Source: Diphasiastrum complanatum (lineage: Eukaryota > Streptophyta > Lycopodiopsida > Lycopodiales > Lycopodiaceae). Taken from it: DNA of 64,000 bases. Positions 9,921 through 19,379 of the stretch are shown one piece after another. Position 1 is the first letter of the stretch; every line of letters begins with the position of its first letter. The notes below the pieces were generated by a model. The model did no database searches. It was not told where the DNA came from and was given only the letters and a program-made list of their open reading frames with translations. Location: the NCBI GenBank assembly GCA_029204225.1, contig CM055100.1, forward strand, positions 23,999,106 to 24,063,105, given 5' to 3'. The position numbers and the translations under genes are program-made.

Positions 9921-9961
9921 AGAAGAAGAAGAAGAAGAAGAAGCAGGAGGAGGAGGAGGAG
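9854..9961. repeat. Compound microsatellite (GA)n(GAA)n(GGA)n
   Basis: About 64 bp of GA, then about 28 bp of GAA, then GGA repeats. It follows the LINE fragment. Confidence 0.9.
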
Positions 9962-10624
9962 GGTTTTTCTTATCTTTGGATACAGGGTGTTTCTGGCCGT
10001 TACCAGGCGGTTGGCCTTCTTAATGTGATCTTCTTATTACAATGCCAGATCAGGCAAAAAGATGCGGTTATGTTGTAGTATTTAAATCCTGCCTGTCAGT
10101 GGATTACTCAAATTGCGTTCACTCCAGATGCACTCACAAGATCAAAGCCATGCAAGCCTAAAACATTCATCTAAAGATAAGCGTGCATTGCAGATGAATT
10201 CCAACGACTGGAAACATATCTTGAAATTCAGATTAGTCTAAAAGCATCAAACAAGAACAACAAACTAATTAGCAAGCATTACAAGTGCAAGAATCAAGAA
10301 ACACTCATCTCTTGATTCTTGAACTTCCCAAGAACATCAAGAACTGAAATGTAGATGAATATGCAAGATCTATGACACTATTTCAGCCTATATAGTTTAC
10401 TTGAAGCTTGATCCTACTCTAAAAACATAGAACAAGAGATCTAATCCGCTCTACTCCACAATGCATAATGAAAGAAAGCAAGAAATTAATCTAATTCCAT
10501 AACCACACACAAAGGGGATGGAAGGGCCTTGATCATAAGGGAGTCACTCAAGAAAGCCAGCATGATCAAGGAGCTCTATGAATGCCAAAACTTGTGGAGG
10601 ATCTTCTTTATTCAATACAAGAGC
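9962..10624. other. No supported gene; one perfect hairpin
   Basis: Non-coding sequence. It contains a perfect inverted repeat with 12-bp arms (CAAGAATCAAGA at 10288-10299, its complement at 10310-10321) and a 10-nt loop. Confidence 0.5.
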
Positions 10625-11068
10625 AATTATGGACTCGGCTCATTACATTCGCCGCGTCCATTTACATTTACTTTACTTTATGCTTTAGCAGGCCTTGGGC
10701 CCTTTTTTTATTCATTAGTGATACTTAGACTATATGGTTGGCCTTTGGCCTTATTATTCATTATTAGGCCATTTGGACATATTACTGGAGAGTGGGGGCC
10801 TTCTTGGAGGGCGCACTATTTTCCCTCCCAGTTGGGCCCTAGCCATCGGAAGCTTCCTTTTAGGGCTTCCTCTTGGCTATAAGTAGGGAAACTGTGCCAT
10901 TTGTTATTCCGCTGATGATATTGATCTCTCTCTTTAGTCTCCTTAATCTCTCTCTTTCCTGCTTTTTAGGGTTAAGTCTTGCTTATGTGCTCCTTTCAAA
11001 GCCTAAGTCTTGCTTATGTGATGCTTTCATAGCTTAGCTCTAGATCAGCTGTGGCTCTATTCGTAACT
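10625..11068 (+). repeat. 5' LTR of gypsy-A
   Basis: The 444-bp LTR ends in CGTAACT directly before the PBS; its start is inferred from AGTTATGG-type starts of related LTRs (here AATTATGG). A TATAAGTAG box lies at 10878-10886. A block reading GGAGGGCGCACTATTTTCCC (10814-10833) is shared with the gypsy-B LTR. Its first 134 bp recur as a fragment at 32800-32933. Confidence 0.75.
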
Positions 11069-11080
11069 TGGTATCAGAGC
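11069..11080 (+). promoter_or_regulatory. Gypsy-A primer-binding site (tRNA-iMet)
   Basis: TGGTATCAGAGC lies immediately after the LTR. It is complementary to the 3' end of plant initiator-Met tRNA, the usual primer for minus-strand DNA synthesis. Confidence 0.9.
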
Positions 11081-11632
11081 ACTTTCCTGTGCACTACTTT
11101 TTCAGATTTAGTAGAGGTTGTCCAACGCCCTACTAACCTAACCCATCACTTTTGTCGATTTTTTCATCAGATTTCCATCGTTTTTTTAGATTTAGTAGAG
11201 GCTGTCCAGCGCCCTACTAACCCATCACTTTCGTCGATTTTTTCATCAGATTTCCATCGTTTTTCCAGATTTGGTAGAGGCTGGTCAGCGCCCTACTACC
11301 TTGTCACTTTCGTCGATTTTCTCCACCGATTTGCTACCCATTTCGTGGCTTGATTGGAGGCTGTCTAGCGCCCTACTTCATCACCATTTTCAGCGGTTTT
11401 TTCCATTTTCTTTTTAGGTTATGTGCGGATTTTGGTAGCTACTGCCCAGCGCCCTACTACCTTGCCATCTTCGACGGATTTCTCCACCGATTTGCTGTCC
11501 ATTTTGCTGATTGTTTGGAGGCTGTTCAGCGCCCTACTTCATCACCATTTTCAGCGGTTCTTCCATCATGTTGCAGGACATTTGTGGATCTTACTAGCTG
11601 CTGCCCATCACCCATTTTCAGCTTGGATCTTC

Positions 11633-11668
<36 letters not shown>

Positions 11669-12055
11669 AGCCTCCTATCCAAAAATCACCCAATTCCGTA
11701 ATCGTTTGCTATTACAAATTGCCAAAATCCTGCAGCCTGTTCATCGCAGCCCCAACCCTTCCGACTTGTCACTTTCGCCTATTATTTTATCCGTTTCCAG
11801 CCATCTTTCATAGTTTATCAAAAGGCTCTCCAGTGCCCATCCTCAACCACATTTCACGGAATTTTGACTCCGTTTGATATTCCAATTTCACATTTCCCAC
11901 CTGGCTGTCCAGCGCTACAGCCTTCATTTTCACTTTTTCCATTTGCTAATTGCTGCCCTTTCTTAGTTGTGATAATATTGGTTTTAATAGACTAATTTGG
12001 GGTGACGACAAGAGTCCGCTCCCTCAAGTTTTCGTCTATTCCTTCCACTATCATT
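11081..12055 (+). repeat. Gypsy-A leader with ~80-bp periodic AGCGCCCTACT motif
   Basis: Six copies of a core close to CAGCGCCCTACT occur near 11125, 11208, 11287, 11367, 11449 and 11528, spaced 79-83 bp, with degenerate copies near 11828 and 11905. Between them the sequence is pyrimidine-rich with recurrent ATTTTCAGCGG and TTTCTCCACCG phrases. A 32-bp (CT)n tract lies at 11635-11666. A block at 11996-12026 (TTTGGGGTGACGACAAGAGT...) recurs in the gypsy-B leader. Confidence 0.8.
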
Positions 12056-13020
12056 ATGGCACATTCACCTACCCCGAGTGAAACTGTTCAGGAAAACTTA
12101 TTCGATCAGTTTCGGCGCATGGATGAAACCCTTTCTGGTCTCGTTCTTCGCTTCAATATAGTTATGACCGGCTTTCCTACTATGCAGTCACAGATTGATT
12201 CTTCACAGCCTCATGGTCCTGGAAAAGCTCCTGTCTTTCCTTCATTTGGGACTCCCCCTCCATTTGGATTTCCATCTTCTTCTGCTAGTTAGCTTGTTGG
12301 TGGACCGTTCATTCCACCTAATCCACCTCCTGGTTTCTTTCCACGTCCCCCAGTTCTTGACCCACACTTTGCTCGAGATTTTTGTGATAGGGTACAACTT
12401 GCTACCTATTCCGGTTCCTCTGACGGGAACTTATTAGAGAATTGGTTTGCTAAGCTTGACACATATTTTCAGATCTACCCTAAGACTGATCTTCAGAAGA
12501 TCCAGTTGGCACTTTACACTTAGATGGACGCGCCGCCATGTGGTGGCAAGTTTATCTAGCTGATCCTGATGGGGAAGGGCTGCACATATGGCATACCTTT
12601 CGCCGTGACCTCCGTCATGTTATGATTGATCCCCAGTGGCTCGACCGCCAACGTGATACATTCCGTAGTCTCACTCAGACCAATGACCTTGCTTTTTATA
12701 CAGATCAGTTTATGGAGCTTTCTTATCTTTCACATGATCTACCGCCCACTGAGCTTATTTCTCGTTACATTGCTGGGCTTCGTGGTGCCTTACGTTACGA
12801 TGTTTTTTCAATCCGTGCCTTACGATGTCTCTTGCCAGTACTTTACAACACAAGTACTCTGACACCCTTCCTTCCCGCTTCTCCCGACCCCATCCTTCTG
12901 CTTCAGCTTTTCCCGCTATGTCCACTCCTACACCTGCCCCTTCAGTTCCAGTTCCTTGCATTGTGGACCCTCGACCTGCTTTTGTCCGACGTTACACGTC
13001 TGCAGAGTTCGCTGACCTTC
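12056..13020 (+). pseudogene. Gypsy-A gag, broken
   Basis: Frames match gypsy-B Gag. The part from the ATG at 12056 ends at an in-frame TAG (12290-12292); the next piece contains ATYSGSSDGNLLENWFAKLD; after a one-base shift near 12515 comes MWWQVYLADP and MIDPQWLDRQRDTFRSLTQT (retrotransposon Gag capsid region). A further shift near 12815 leads to SLASTLQHKYSDTLPSRF and RPAFVRRY. The CCHC zinc knuckle expected next is missing. Confidence 0.8.
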
Positions 13021-13424
13021 AGGATCCTATATCACACAGTTTGAGCGAGTTGCCTGATTTACTTGAGATAGTTATTGATCTACTTGAGCTCATCATTGTA
13101 TCCCATAGTGAGTCAGAGTCACATATACAGGTTGCTACTGATGCTGATTCACATATACAGGTTGCGGTTGATATGGTCCTTGATACTGACATAGCATTCT
13201 ATGATCCTATTGATGATGCTGTTCCATGCTTTGATATTGTTATTGAGTACTTTGATGCTACTCGTGTTCCTGAGCGCCATGCTATAGATGTTGTCGCCTA
13301 TGCTCCTTATTTCGATATTATTCATGGGTCTACAGTTTCAGATGCTTTGGCTACTCCAGTAGATCTGCATATGGCATACGGTTATACATTTCATGATGGT
13401 CCTATTGTATACTCACCTTATTAG
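13021..13424 (+). CDS. Acidic ORF segment of unknown origin fused to gag
   Basis: The gag frame continues without a stop for about 134 codons into a strongly acidic, hydrophobic sequence unlike other gypsy copies in the window. It contains SHSLSELPDLLEIVIDLLEL and a short duplicated phrase (SHIQVATDA / SHIQVAVDM). It ends at a TAG (13422-13424), where an opposite-strand RT fragment begins. It replaces the zinc knuckle and start of pol. It could be captured sequence or an unrecognised accessory part; I cannot name a family. Confidence 0.35.
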
Positions 13425-13884
13425 CATGGATGACAGCAAGTAGCTCTTTTTCATGTACAGAGTAACGTTGCTCATAAGAGCGCAAGCGACGAGACTCATA
13501 AGCAATAACACACTCGGACTGACGAAGAAGAACGCCTAAACCAATAGCACTAGCATCAGTCTCAACAATAAAATGCTGATCAAACTGGGAAAGACACATA
13601 ACAATAGCAGAAACAATGAATGACATGACGTAAAGCATCAAAAGCAGTTTGACACTCAAGTCCAAATAAAGGCATGAGACTTCTTTAGTAACAAATGAAG
13701 CGGAGCAGCCACAGTGGCAAAATACTTAACAGGACGACGAAGATGGGTTGCCATACCTAAAAACATACGAACAAAATGAACATCGGTTGGGACAGGCCAA
13801 TTCTCAATAGCCTGAACTTTCCAAGGATCAAGACGAATACGTCCACCACAAATAAGAAAACCCAAAAATTCGATTTCAGCCACG
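13425..13884 (-). pseudogene. Gypsy RT-RNase H fragment, opposite strand
   Basis: Reading right to left: AEIEFLGFLICGGRIRLDP and VRMFLGMATHLRRPVKYFAT (end of reverse transcriptase and connection), then FIVETDASAIGLGVLLRQ and AYESRRLRSYEQRYSVHEKE (RNase H start). A deletion and frame change lie between them near 13656. It closely resembles gypsy-B. It lies between + strand gag and + strand protease pieces. Confidence 0.85.
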
Positions 13885-14175
13885 ACAAATTCTCTGGACA
13901 GGCAGATTTCTATATTATTCCTCTGGAGCGCTATGACATTATTCTTGGTGCAGATTGGTTTTCATCCCTTGGTACTGTTGTTGTGGATCTTTCTCAACAG
14001 ACATTGTCTTTTACACATGCTGGTCGGCATCATTTACTTTCTGGTATTGATTCCCAGGGTGACTATCAGTTGGTTACCGGGAAGCAGTTTATGCGTAGCC
14101 TACCAAAGGCTCAGGGTGCAGCTCTTTTTATCATTCAGAGTACATCAGTTGCTGCTCCTCCTGCCCTTCATTAAG
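13885..14175 (+). pseudogene. Gypsy protease-linker fragment
   Basis: The + frame reads [20 protein letters not shown] and ADWFSSLG, the second half of a retropepsin, then SFTHAGRHHLLSGIDS and KQFMRSLPKAQGAALFI, the linker toward RT. Equivalent minus-strand sequence exists in gypsy-B (about 23830-23560). The half with the catalytic D-T/S-G is absent. Both neighbours read on the opposite strand. Confidence 0.85.
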
Positions 14176-14529
14176 AACTGAAGGCCTCAACTTTGCACGG
14201 AGACCAAATGTGAACTTGTGGACTACCAGCCACTTGGGAATTTCCTCTGGAATCTTGATCAGCATCTCTCTATACTGATCAGCATATTCCTGCACCATGT
14301 GCTGCCTCTGACGATGCAGGAACCAAGCATCCGTCGCACGCACATGCTCATGTGGAGGAATGAATTGCGCCCAAAAACAGTGCTTGAAGTCAACCCAGGT
14401 GAATGGGGCTTGCTGTGATTTCAGCAACTTGCGCCACCACTTGTCAGCAAAGTCAATAAAATGGTAAGCTGCCTTACGGACACGCCAGCCTTCATCAAGC
14501 TGTTCTCTCTCTAGAACGAGCTAGAAAAG
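14176..14529 (-). pseudogene. Gag fragment of element E
   Basis: A minus frame reads ADKWWRKLLKSQQAPFTWVD and QEYADQYREMLIKIPEEIPK, typical of the retrotransposon Gag capsid region, of a family different from gypsy-A/B. It starts almost directly at the PBS of this element, so leader and Gag N-terminus are deleted. It is cut at 14176 by the + strand protease piece. Confidence 0.7.
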
Positions 14530-14541
14530 GCTTTGATACCA
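14530..14541 (-). promoter_or_regulatory. Element E primer-binding site
   Basis: On the minus strand TGGTATCAAAGC, two bases inside the LTR. It is a one-base variant of the initiator-Met tRNA match. Confidence 0.7.
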
Positions 14542-14543
14542 AT

Positions 14544-15015
14544 TGTGAACAACCAAATCTCTCTAAGCTGCTCAACTCTTGAAGGCCAGTGTGTGGAATG
14601 ATCCTCCCAACCATAGGTACCCCCCCCTCTTGAGTCCACTACCTGTTATTCCTGTCAACATACACGAGGTACCCCCCCAGTGGTTGATCAGGCCACCTCG
14701 TACACACTGCATGCGACTGATGAATAGTGAGTGACTCACGGGATACCACCCCCATGCCTCATCATTACCGATGACACCAACTGGTCACCCCGACTGCTTG
14801 CCGGCTAGCACTAACAGCTAGGGCCCCGACGGTTACGCGACCGCATCTCTGACAACTTGTCAGACGGTCTCACCGGATTACGGGATTTCGTGATACATCG
14901 GTTTCCACTTGGAAGCGATGCCCTTCCTGGTCACTGTCCCTTGCCAACTTGGCCTTAGGCCCTCTGAGTGACCAGTCATGCCGAGGTCATGTCAGAACTA
15001 GACTGAGTCTTAACA
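14544..15015 (-). repeat. Putative 5' LTR of element E
   Basis: A 472-bp segment bounded by TGTGAACAACC and CTTAACA on the + strand (TG...CA), next to a PBS. It is more GC-rich than its surroundings. The far boundary is set by where LINE ORF1 similarity starts (15016). No second copy is in the window, so the limits are inferred. Confidence 0.55.
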
Positions 15016-15228
15016 TCTACCATACCATTATCTTTCTTGAATAGTGCTGCCCATGTTTTGTCTCTTGCACTTGTTTCTCGAGGTGGGAAATCTTGTTAGA
15101 CGTTTCTGCAAGATCCGTAGTAGATGAAGGTATGGATGTTCGTAGCTGGCTGATCTCATCCCGCAAGTTTTTGTCCTCCAATTTTAGCGTTGCGTTTTCA
15201 CCTTGCACTTCTGAAAATAGTGCATAGA
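15016..15228 (-). pseudogene. LINE ORF1 coiled-coil fragment
   Basis: The frame encodes GENATLKLEDKNLRDEIS and ETSNKISHLEKQVQETK, matching the LINE-A ORF1 coiled coil (NKINSLEKQVEETK). It is cut on both sides: by LTR-E at 15016 and by an ORF2 fragment at 15228. Confidence 0.75.
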
Positions 15229-16243
15229 AGTATATAGTTTCGTGGCATATTCGATCCAGGATTCGGTTGCTATGGGGGCTAATGTCGAAGAGTGTCTGGT
15301 GAAGTGCTTTCAGAAAAAGGAGAAGGGGAATCTAAAGAGTCGATCAACCTTTGGCAAACTGATCGTAGGTACGTTATCTTCTTTGGTTTGGTGATTCTAT
15401 GATATTCTTTCTGGCGTTGTTTGAGTATTGCAGGGGAGTGTAACCTGGTATATACCACATGTTTGTGAAGAGAGCGACATTCTGCATCATACCATCGGTT
15501 GTGAACATGTCTAGATGGGATCGTCTTGGTAGGGAAAGATGAGGACGCAACAGTTAAAAGGGATTTAGAGAGGAAAGTGGCTTGTTGGTCAATTGATGCC
15601 GTGAAAGGGAAGTTAGTAAGTAGTTGGGACAGGGTTGTGGTGTAATTTGTAAGTCCATAATGGGTAAAGGGGACACATTTATGAGTGGAAGACGAGCATG
15701 GAACTTTAGAAGACGGGGTTATGTGACCAAGTGAGAGACGTAAGAGTGAGTGATCAGAAATGGTAGGAGGTGTAATGGAGAAATCAGAGATGTGAGGGAT
15801 CAAGGCAGATGATCCAATAAAGTAGTCAACTACACTATGTCCTCCACCATGAGGATAAGCTGATGAGAAGGCCACTGTGTGAGGCCATTTAGGATGGCAA
15901 GAGAGTGTGTCTCCGCAAGGGTAATCAACTGCTCCCCAAAAGATGTAGCTGAAGTGTATGCATCCTTTGATACCAGATCTAGTCCCATATCCAGAGGGTG
16001 AAGCCGGAGAAAATTAGTATCTGCATGAAATTCTGTCTGTCTGGAACATGTGCGGGCGTTGAAATCCCCTGCTAGTAAAATGTAACCCTGCTGAGAAAAG
16101 ATAGCAATATCATCTGAGGGTGCTTGAAATGGGTCTCCACCAAATTCAGCAAATGTCGAAGTCTGAGGAGCGAAATAGCACACAGCCATATAAATGTCAT
16201 GAGGTAATCCCAATAGTGTGTAGCCAGATATAGTGAGCATATG
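15229..16243 (-). pseudogene. LINE-A-like ORF2 endonuclease fragment
   Basis: Minus frames match LINE-A ORF2 from about residue 87 to about 430: DIYMAVCYFAPQTS, AGDFNARTCSRQTEF, ALIPHISDFSITPPTISDHS and HNRWYDAECRSLHKHV. A frameshift lies near 15855 and another near 15290. Both ends are abrupt: LINE-B at 16243, LINE ORF1 at 15228. Confidence 0.85.
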
Positions 16244-17152
16244 GATGTGGTTTTCACTGTAGGGGTCGAAGAGAAAATATGCGTGATAGGGAGATGACCG
16301 ATAGAGAGGGAGAGATACGAGTGATCAGAAAGAGTGGTGCGGTGTACAGAGAAGGATGAAATGGAGTAAAGGAGAGACGACGAACCCATGAAATAGTCAA
16401 CGACGCTATGTCCTCCACTATGTGGGAAGCAAGTGTAGTCAGCAGAGCTTGGTAGCTGAAGAAGGCCATTATAAATGGCCGGTCCATGAGCCTCGCCTAA
16501 CTGAAGCATCTGCTCCCCATATGCTGTAACTGGACCTGCTCCATCCGTCGATCGCCGTATAAGACCAAGATCATTGCCATCAAGTGCATGTATCCGCTGT
16601 GGATCATCTGCTGCTCTGTGAAATTCGGTTTGCCTAGACCCAGTCCTGGCATTGAAGTCTCCCGCTAAAAGAATATATCCTCGATCTTCATATCTAATAA
16701 TGTCTGCTGAAATATCCATGAAAGGTGAGTCCGCCTCCGAGGTGGAAGCTGATGTCTCTGGGGGGACATAACAAATAGCCATGAATATGTCACGGTCTAT
16801 CTCCATCAACCTGCGATCCAACCTAATCCATATATAGCGAGCCTGCTCGTCAGTGTGTACCCATGGCTGGAGAAAGTCTCCAAATAGCAAGCAACACCAC
16901 CTGAACCGCGACTAGTCAGTGCCCTCATCTCCCCCCTGTAAGTAGAAAGCCAGCAAAATCCCTCAATGCACGGAAGTCCTCTCTCAGGACTCTCATGTGT
17001 CTCCGTAAGTATAAGGATATCCCATGTGGTACAAAATTCTCTAAAGTCTCCCGCTGTGGCTGAATAAGGGATACCATTGTAGTTCCATAACTCAACCGCA
17101 ACGCTTTTGTGAGGGTCCCCGATTCGCTCCTAAGTCCGGGGGGTCCAAATCC
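16244..17152 (-). pseudogene. LINE-B ORF2 endonuclease fragment
   Basis: It begins just downstream of LINE-B ORF1 with ELWNYNGIP (compare LINE-A FWNCNGF) and LTETHES, then DRDIFMAICYVPPETS, GDFNARTGSRQTEF and TLSDHSYLSLS. These are the APE endonuclease motifs of a subfamily clearly different from LINE-A. Frame breaks occur before 16890. It stops at 16244, where a LINE-A-type endonuclease starts again at an earlier position; the RT is missing. Confidence 0.8.
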
Positions 17153-18156
17153 CTATGGCGCAGACTTCTGATGGTCAATGTATTGGGCCTTACCATCCCG
17201 ATAGACCACCCTTTTGCCTAGTACTTTGGCTTCTCTGAAAATTCTCTTCCTTTCGGCAACTTGCATCGGTGTTAGATCATCGTCCATGAAAATAAGGGTA
17301 CCTCTCAGTCGAGCTCGTAGCCTAAGGGCAGCTTGCCGTTCCTCCATGCCCATGAACCGTATGATGAGTGTGGATGGATCTCGTTTGCTTCTCCACGCTC
17401 TTTCCATCCCATTGGGATGGTGGGAAAGTGAATCTGTGAGGAAACTGGTTGCTTCGGTAATTGGAGCCTTAGTATCTTCAATGCCTCGCACCCGAACATT
17501 CATAGATTTATATTTCCGCATTTCTTCTTCGGAGATGGTGGCTAAGATGACGCTATTGAAAGTTTGTGTACTTTCTTTACCACCTTTGAATAGAGAGGCC
17601 CATGTTTTGGTCTCTGCCTTATGTTGCTCAATCCGTTCCTCCAGTTCTTGGATCCTTGTGCTGGTGGTGCTGGCTGGTTCGTCCTTCTTGCTCAAGGCCT
17701 CTTCCAAGGAGATGATTCGGGCCGTCAAAATTTGCTTCTCAGTTGCCATAGCTTGTATTGTGGTCTTCATTTGGCCCATTTCAGTCTTTAGATAGCTAGA
17801 TTCCAGTGTAGAGTTGGCTAGTTCTCTCTGTTTGCTCATTGCCTCCTCCAACGAGATAATCCGGGCTCTCATAGCCTCCTTTTCGATGGACATAGGTTGA
17901 ATGGTAGTCTGCATTTGTCCCATTTCTTTCCGTAGGTAGCTTGACTCCTGTGTAAATTGTCCAATGTAGGATCGTAAGGCACCTACCTTTGCTTTTAGGT
18001 ATCTCTCAAATGCCCTTCTTGGTGTGTAGAAATCATAAATCGGAGCACTCGAGGAGGACCTTACTGCAAGGATAGAATTGGCAGCTGACTGAACAACATT
18101 GGAGGATGCCTCGAAGGTATCCGTAGGCCCTGTCAGAGATGGAGCACCAACATTGG
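17153..18156 (-). pseudogene. LINE-B ORF1, main part (interrupted gene)
   Basis: About 330 codons are open. A long coiled coil contains a tandem 48-residue duplication: SSYLRKEMGQM...RIISLEEAMSK (coded 17804-17947) and SSYLKTEMGQM...RIISLEEALSK (17660-17803). The C-terminal domain (NVRVRGIEDTK, RQAALRLRARLRGTLIFMDD) matches LINE-A ORF1. The open frame formally starts at an ATG at 18193, but those first codons are LTR sequence. The true N-terminus (43 codons) lies at 27222-27350, displaced by gypsy-D. The reading frame across the insertion is continuous (TVTN | VGAPSL), sharing the target-site duplication CCAAY. Confidence 0.85.
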
Positions 18157-18234
18157 TGTAAGAACCACCAAGTGAAGATCTCCAGGATTCCAATCACATG
18201 CAAACCAAAAGGACACCTGTGGAGCATGAACCAC
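18157..18234 (-). repeat. 3' LTR remnant of gypsy-D
   Basis: About 78 bp, starting TGTAAGAACCACCAAGTGAA, nearly identical to the start of the 26618 LTR. Similarity stops at 18234; about 55 bp of unassigned filler separate it from the broken RT. Confidence 0.85.
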
Positions 18235-18295
18235 TGGGGTTCCAAAGGAATACTAAGCGATGAGTCCTCCAAATGGGTAAGATCTTCCTCTCATC

Positions 18296-19349
18296 TAAGA
18301 ATACAACGACAAACTTCCCTAGATATGGACGAAAAACATCGTTCATCATCTGTTGGAACGTAGCTGGTGCATTCGTCAACCTAAAAGGAAGCACGAGAAA
18401 TTCATAATGACCGAATCTCGTCCGAAAACCAGTCTTCTGCATGTCATCCGGATGAATTCTAATCTGATGATATCCGGTTTTAAGATTTATCTTTGTGAAG
18501 TATTTAGCTCCACCTAATCGATCTACCAGATCATCCATACGAGGCAAAGGATATTTATTTTTAATAGTTACTTTATTCAACCCTTTGTAGTCCACACACA
18601 TCTTGAAGCCTCCATCTTTCCTCACTTTCAGAAGAACAGGAGCACCCCAAGGCGACTTACTTGGCTGAATATGACCCATCTTTTGGTAATTTTCAATTTG
18701 CTTAGTAATCTCTACCTCTTCTTTCTGAGAGAACCCATAAGGTTGTCTAGAGATAGGGTGACTACCTGGAATTAGTCTAGATCTAGACGGCGGTATTCCA
18801 TGAGGTAATTCTTCTTGAAATACATCTTTAAATTCAGATAGTAACTTATTTTTTTTCAATTTGCTCCTGATCTAAGTCTACCGAGTTAAGAATTTTTGAC
18901 AATTCACAACTACTTAGATGCATTTCAGATAAATCCACAATTGGCTTAGCAAATAAAGAATAAGCTTCATACGGCAAATAAAAAATTTCCATTACATTAG
19001 CAAATGAACTCATCCCAGATGGATGTACAAAATTGTCTTCAAACAATGTAACTATCTCTTTACCCTCCTGAAAAGAGAGAACATGCTTCTCAAAATCTAT
19101 CTCAAGATGCTTATTAAATAACCACTCGTATTCTAGAATTATGTCCGTACGCGCTAAATCTAAAACATGGAAATCAATTAACTCTCTATAGTCCTGGATC
19201 CAAACTGGGAGCCTTGGAACATTCACATCCCACGTCTCCAACTCCGCTCCTGAAGCTAGATATACTCGATATCTATGGTTACTGGCTTCAGTTTTGAGTC
19301 CGATTCTCTGCACAAGACTAGAGTTAAATGAAATTATGAGTAGATCCAC
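18296..19349 (-). pseudogene. Gypsy-D protease and partial reverse transcriptase
   Basis: The protease part (19349-18860) holds LARTDIILEYEWLFNKHLEI, the equivalent of the conserved (D)xILGMDWL motif with Gly changed to Glu, and the upstream DSG region is in another frame near 19350-19375. The RT part (18859-18296) reads [78 protein letters not shown] and GKFVVVFLD, ending exactly at the catalytic F-L-D-D site. A frameshift near 18850 separates the parts. Confidence 0.85.
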
Positions 19350-19379
19350 TGTCCACTAAAATACTAACTTCATGTCCAT

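Larger units (their letters stand above)
10625..14175 (+). mobile_element. Gypsy-A, rearranged 3'-truncated LTR retrotransposon
   Basis: One LTR (10625-11068), a PBS, a long leader with periodic repeats, and a gag relict are in + orientation. An acidic ORF of unknown origin and an opposite-strand RT-RNase H piece follow, then a + strand protease piece. Integrase and the 3' LTR are absent. The LTR, leader and gag resemble gypsy-B (20857-26424), so both belong to related chromovirus families. The protease piece could belong to this element or to the intermixed minus-strand element E. Confidence 0.75.

Noticed and set aside
10529-10882. 117-codon ORF
   Set aside because: It overlaps the gypsy-A LTR and has no homologous frame in related LTRs.
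18157-18193. ATG at 18193 as the true start of LINE-B ORF1
   Set aside because: Positions 18157-18193 are gypsy-D LTR sequence, identical to 26618 onward. The real N-terminus is at 27222-27350.
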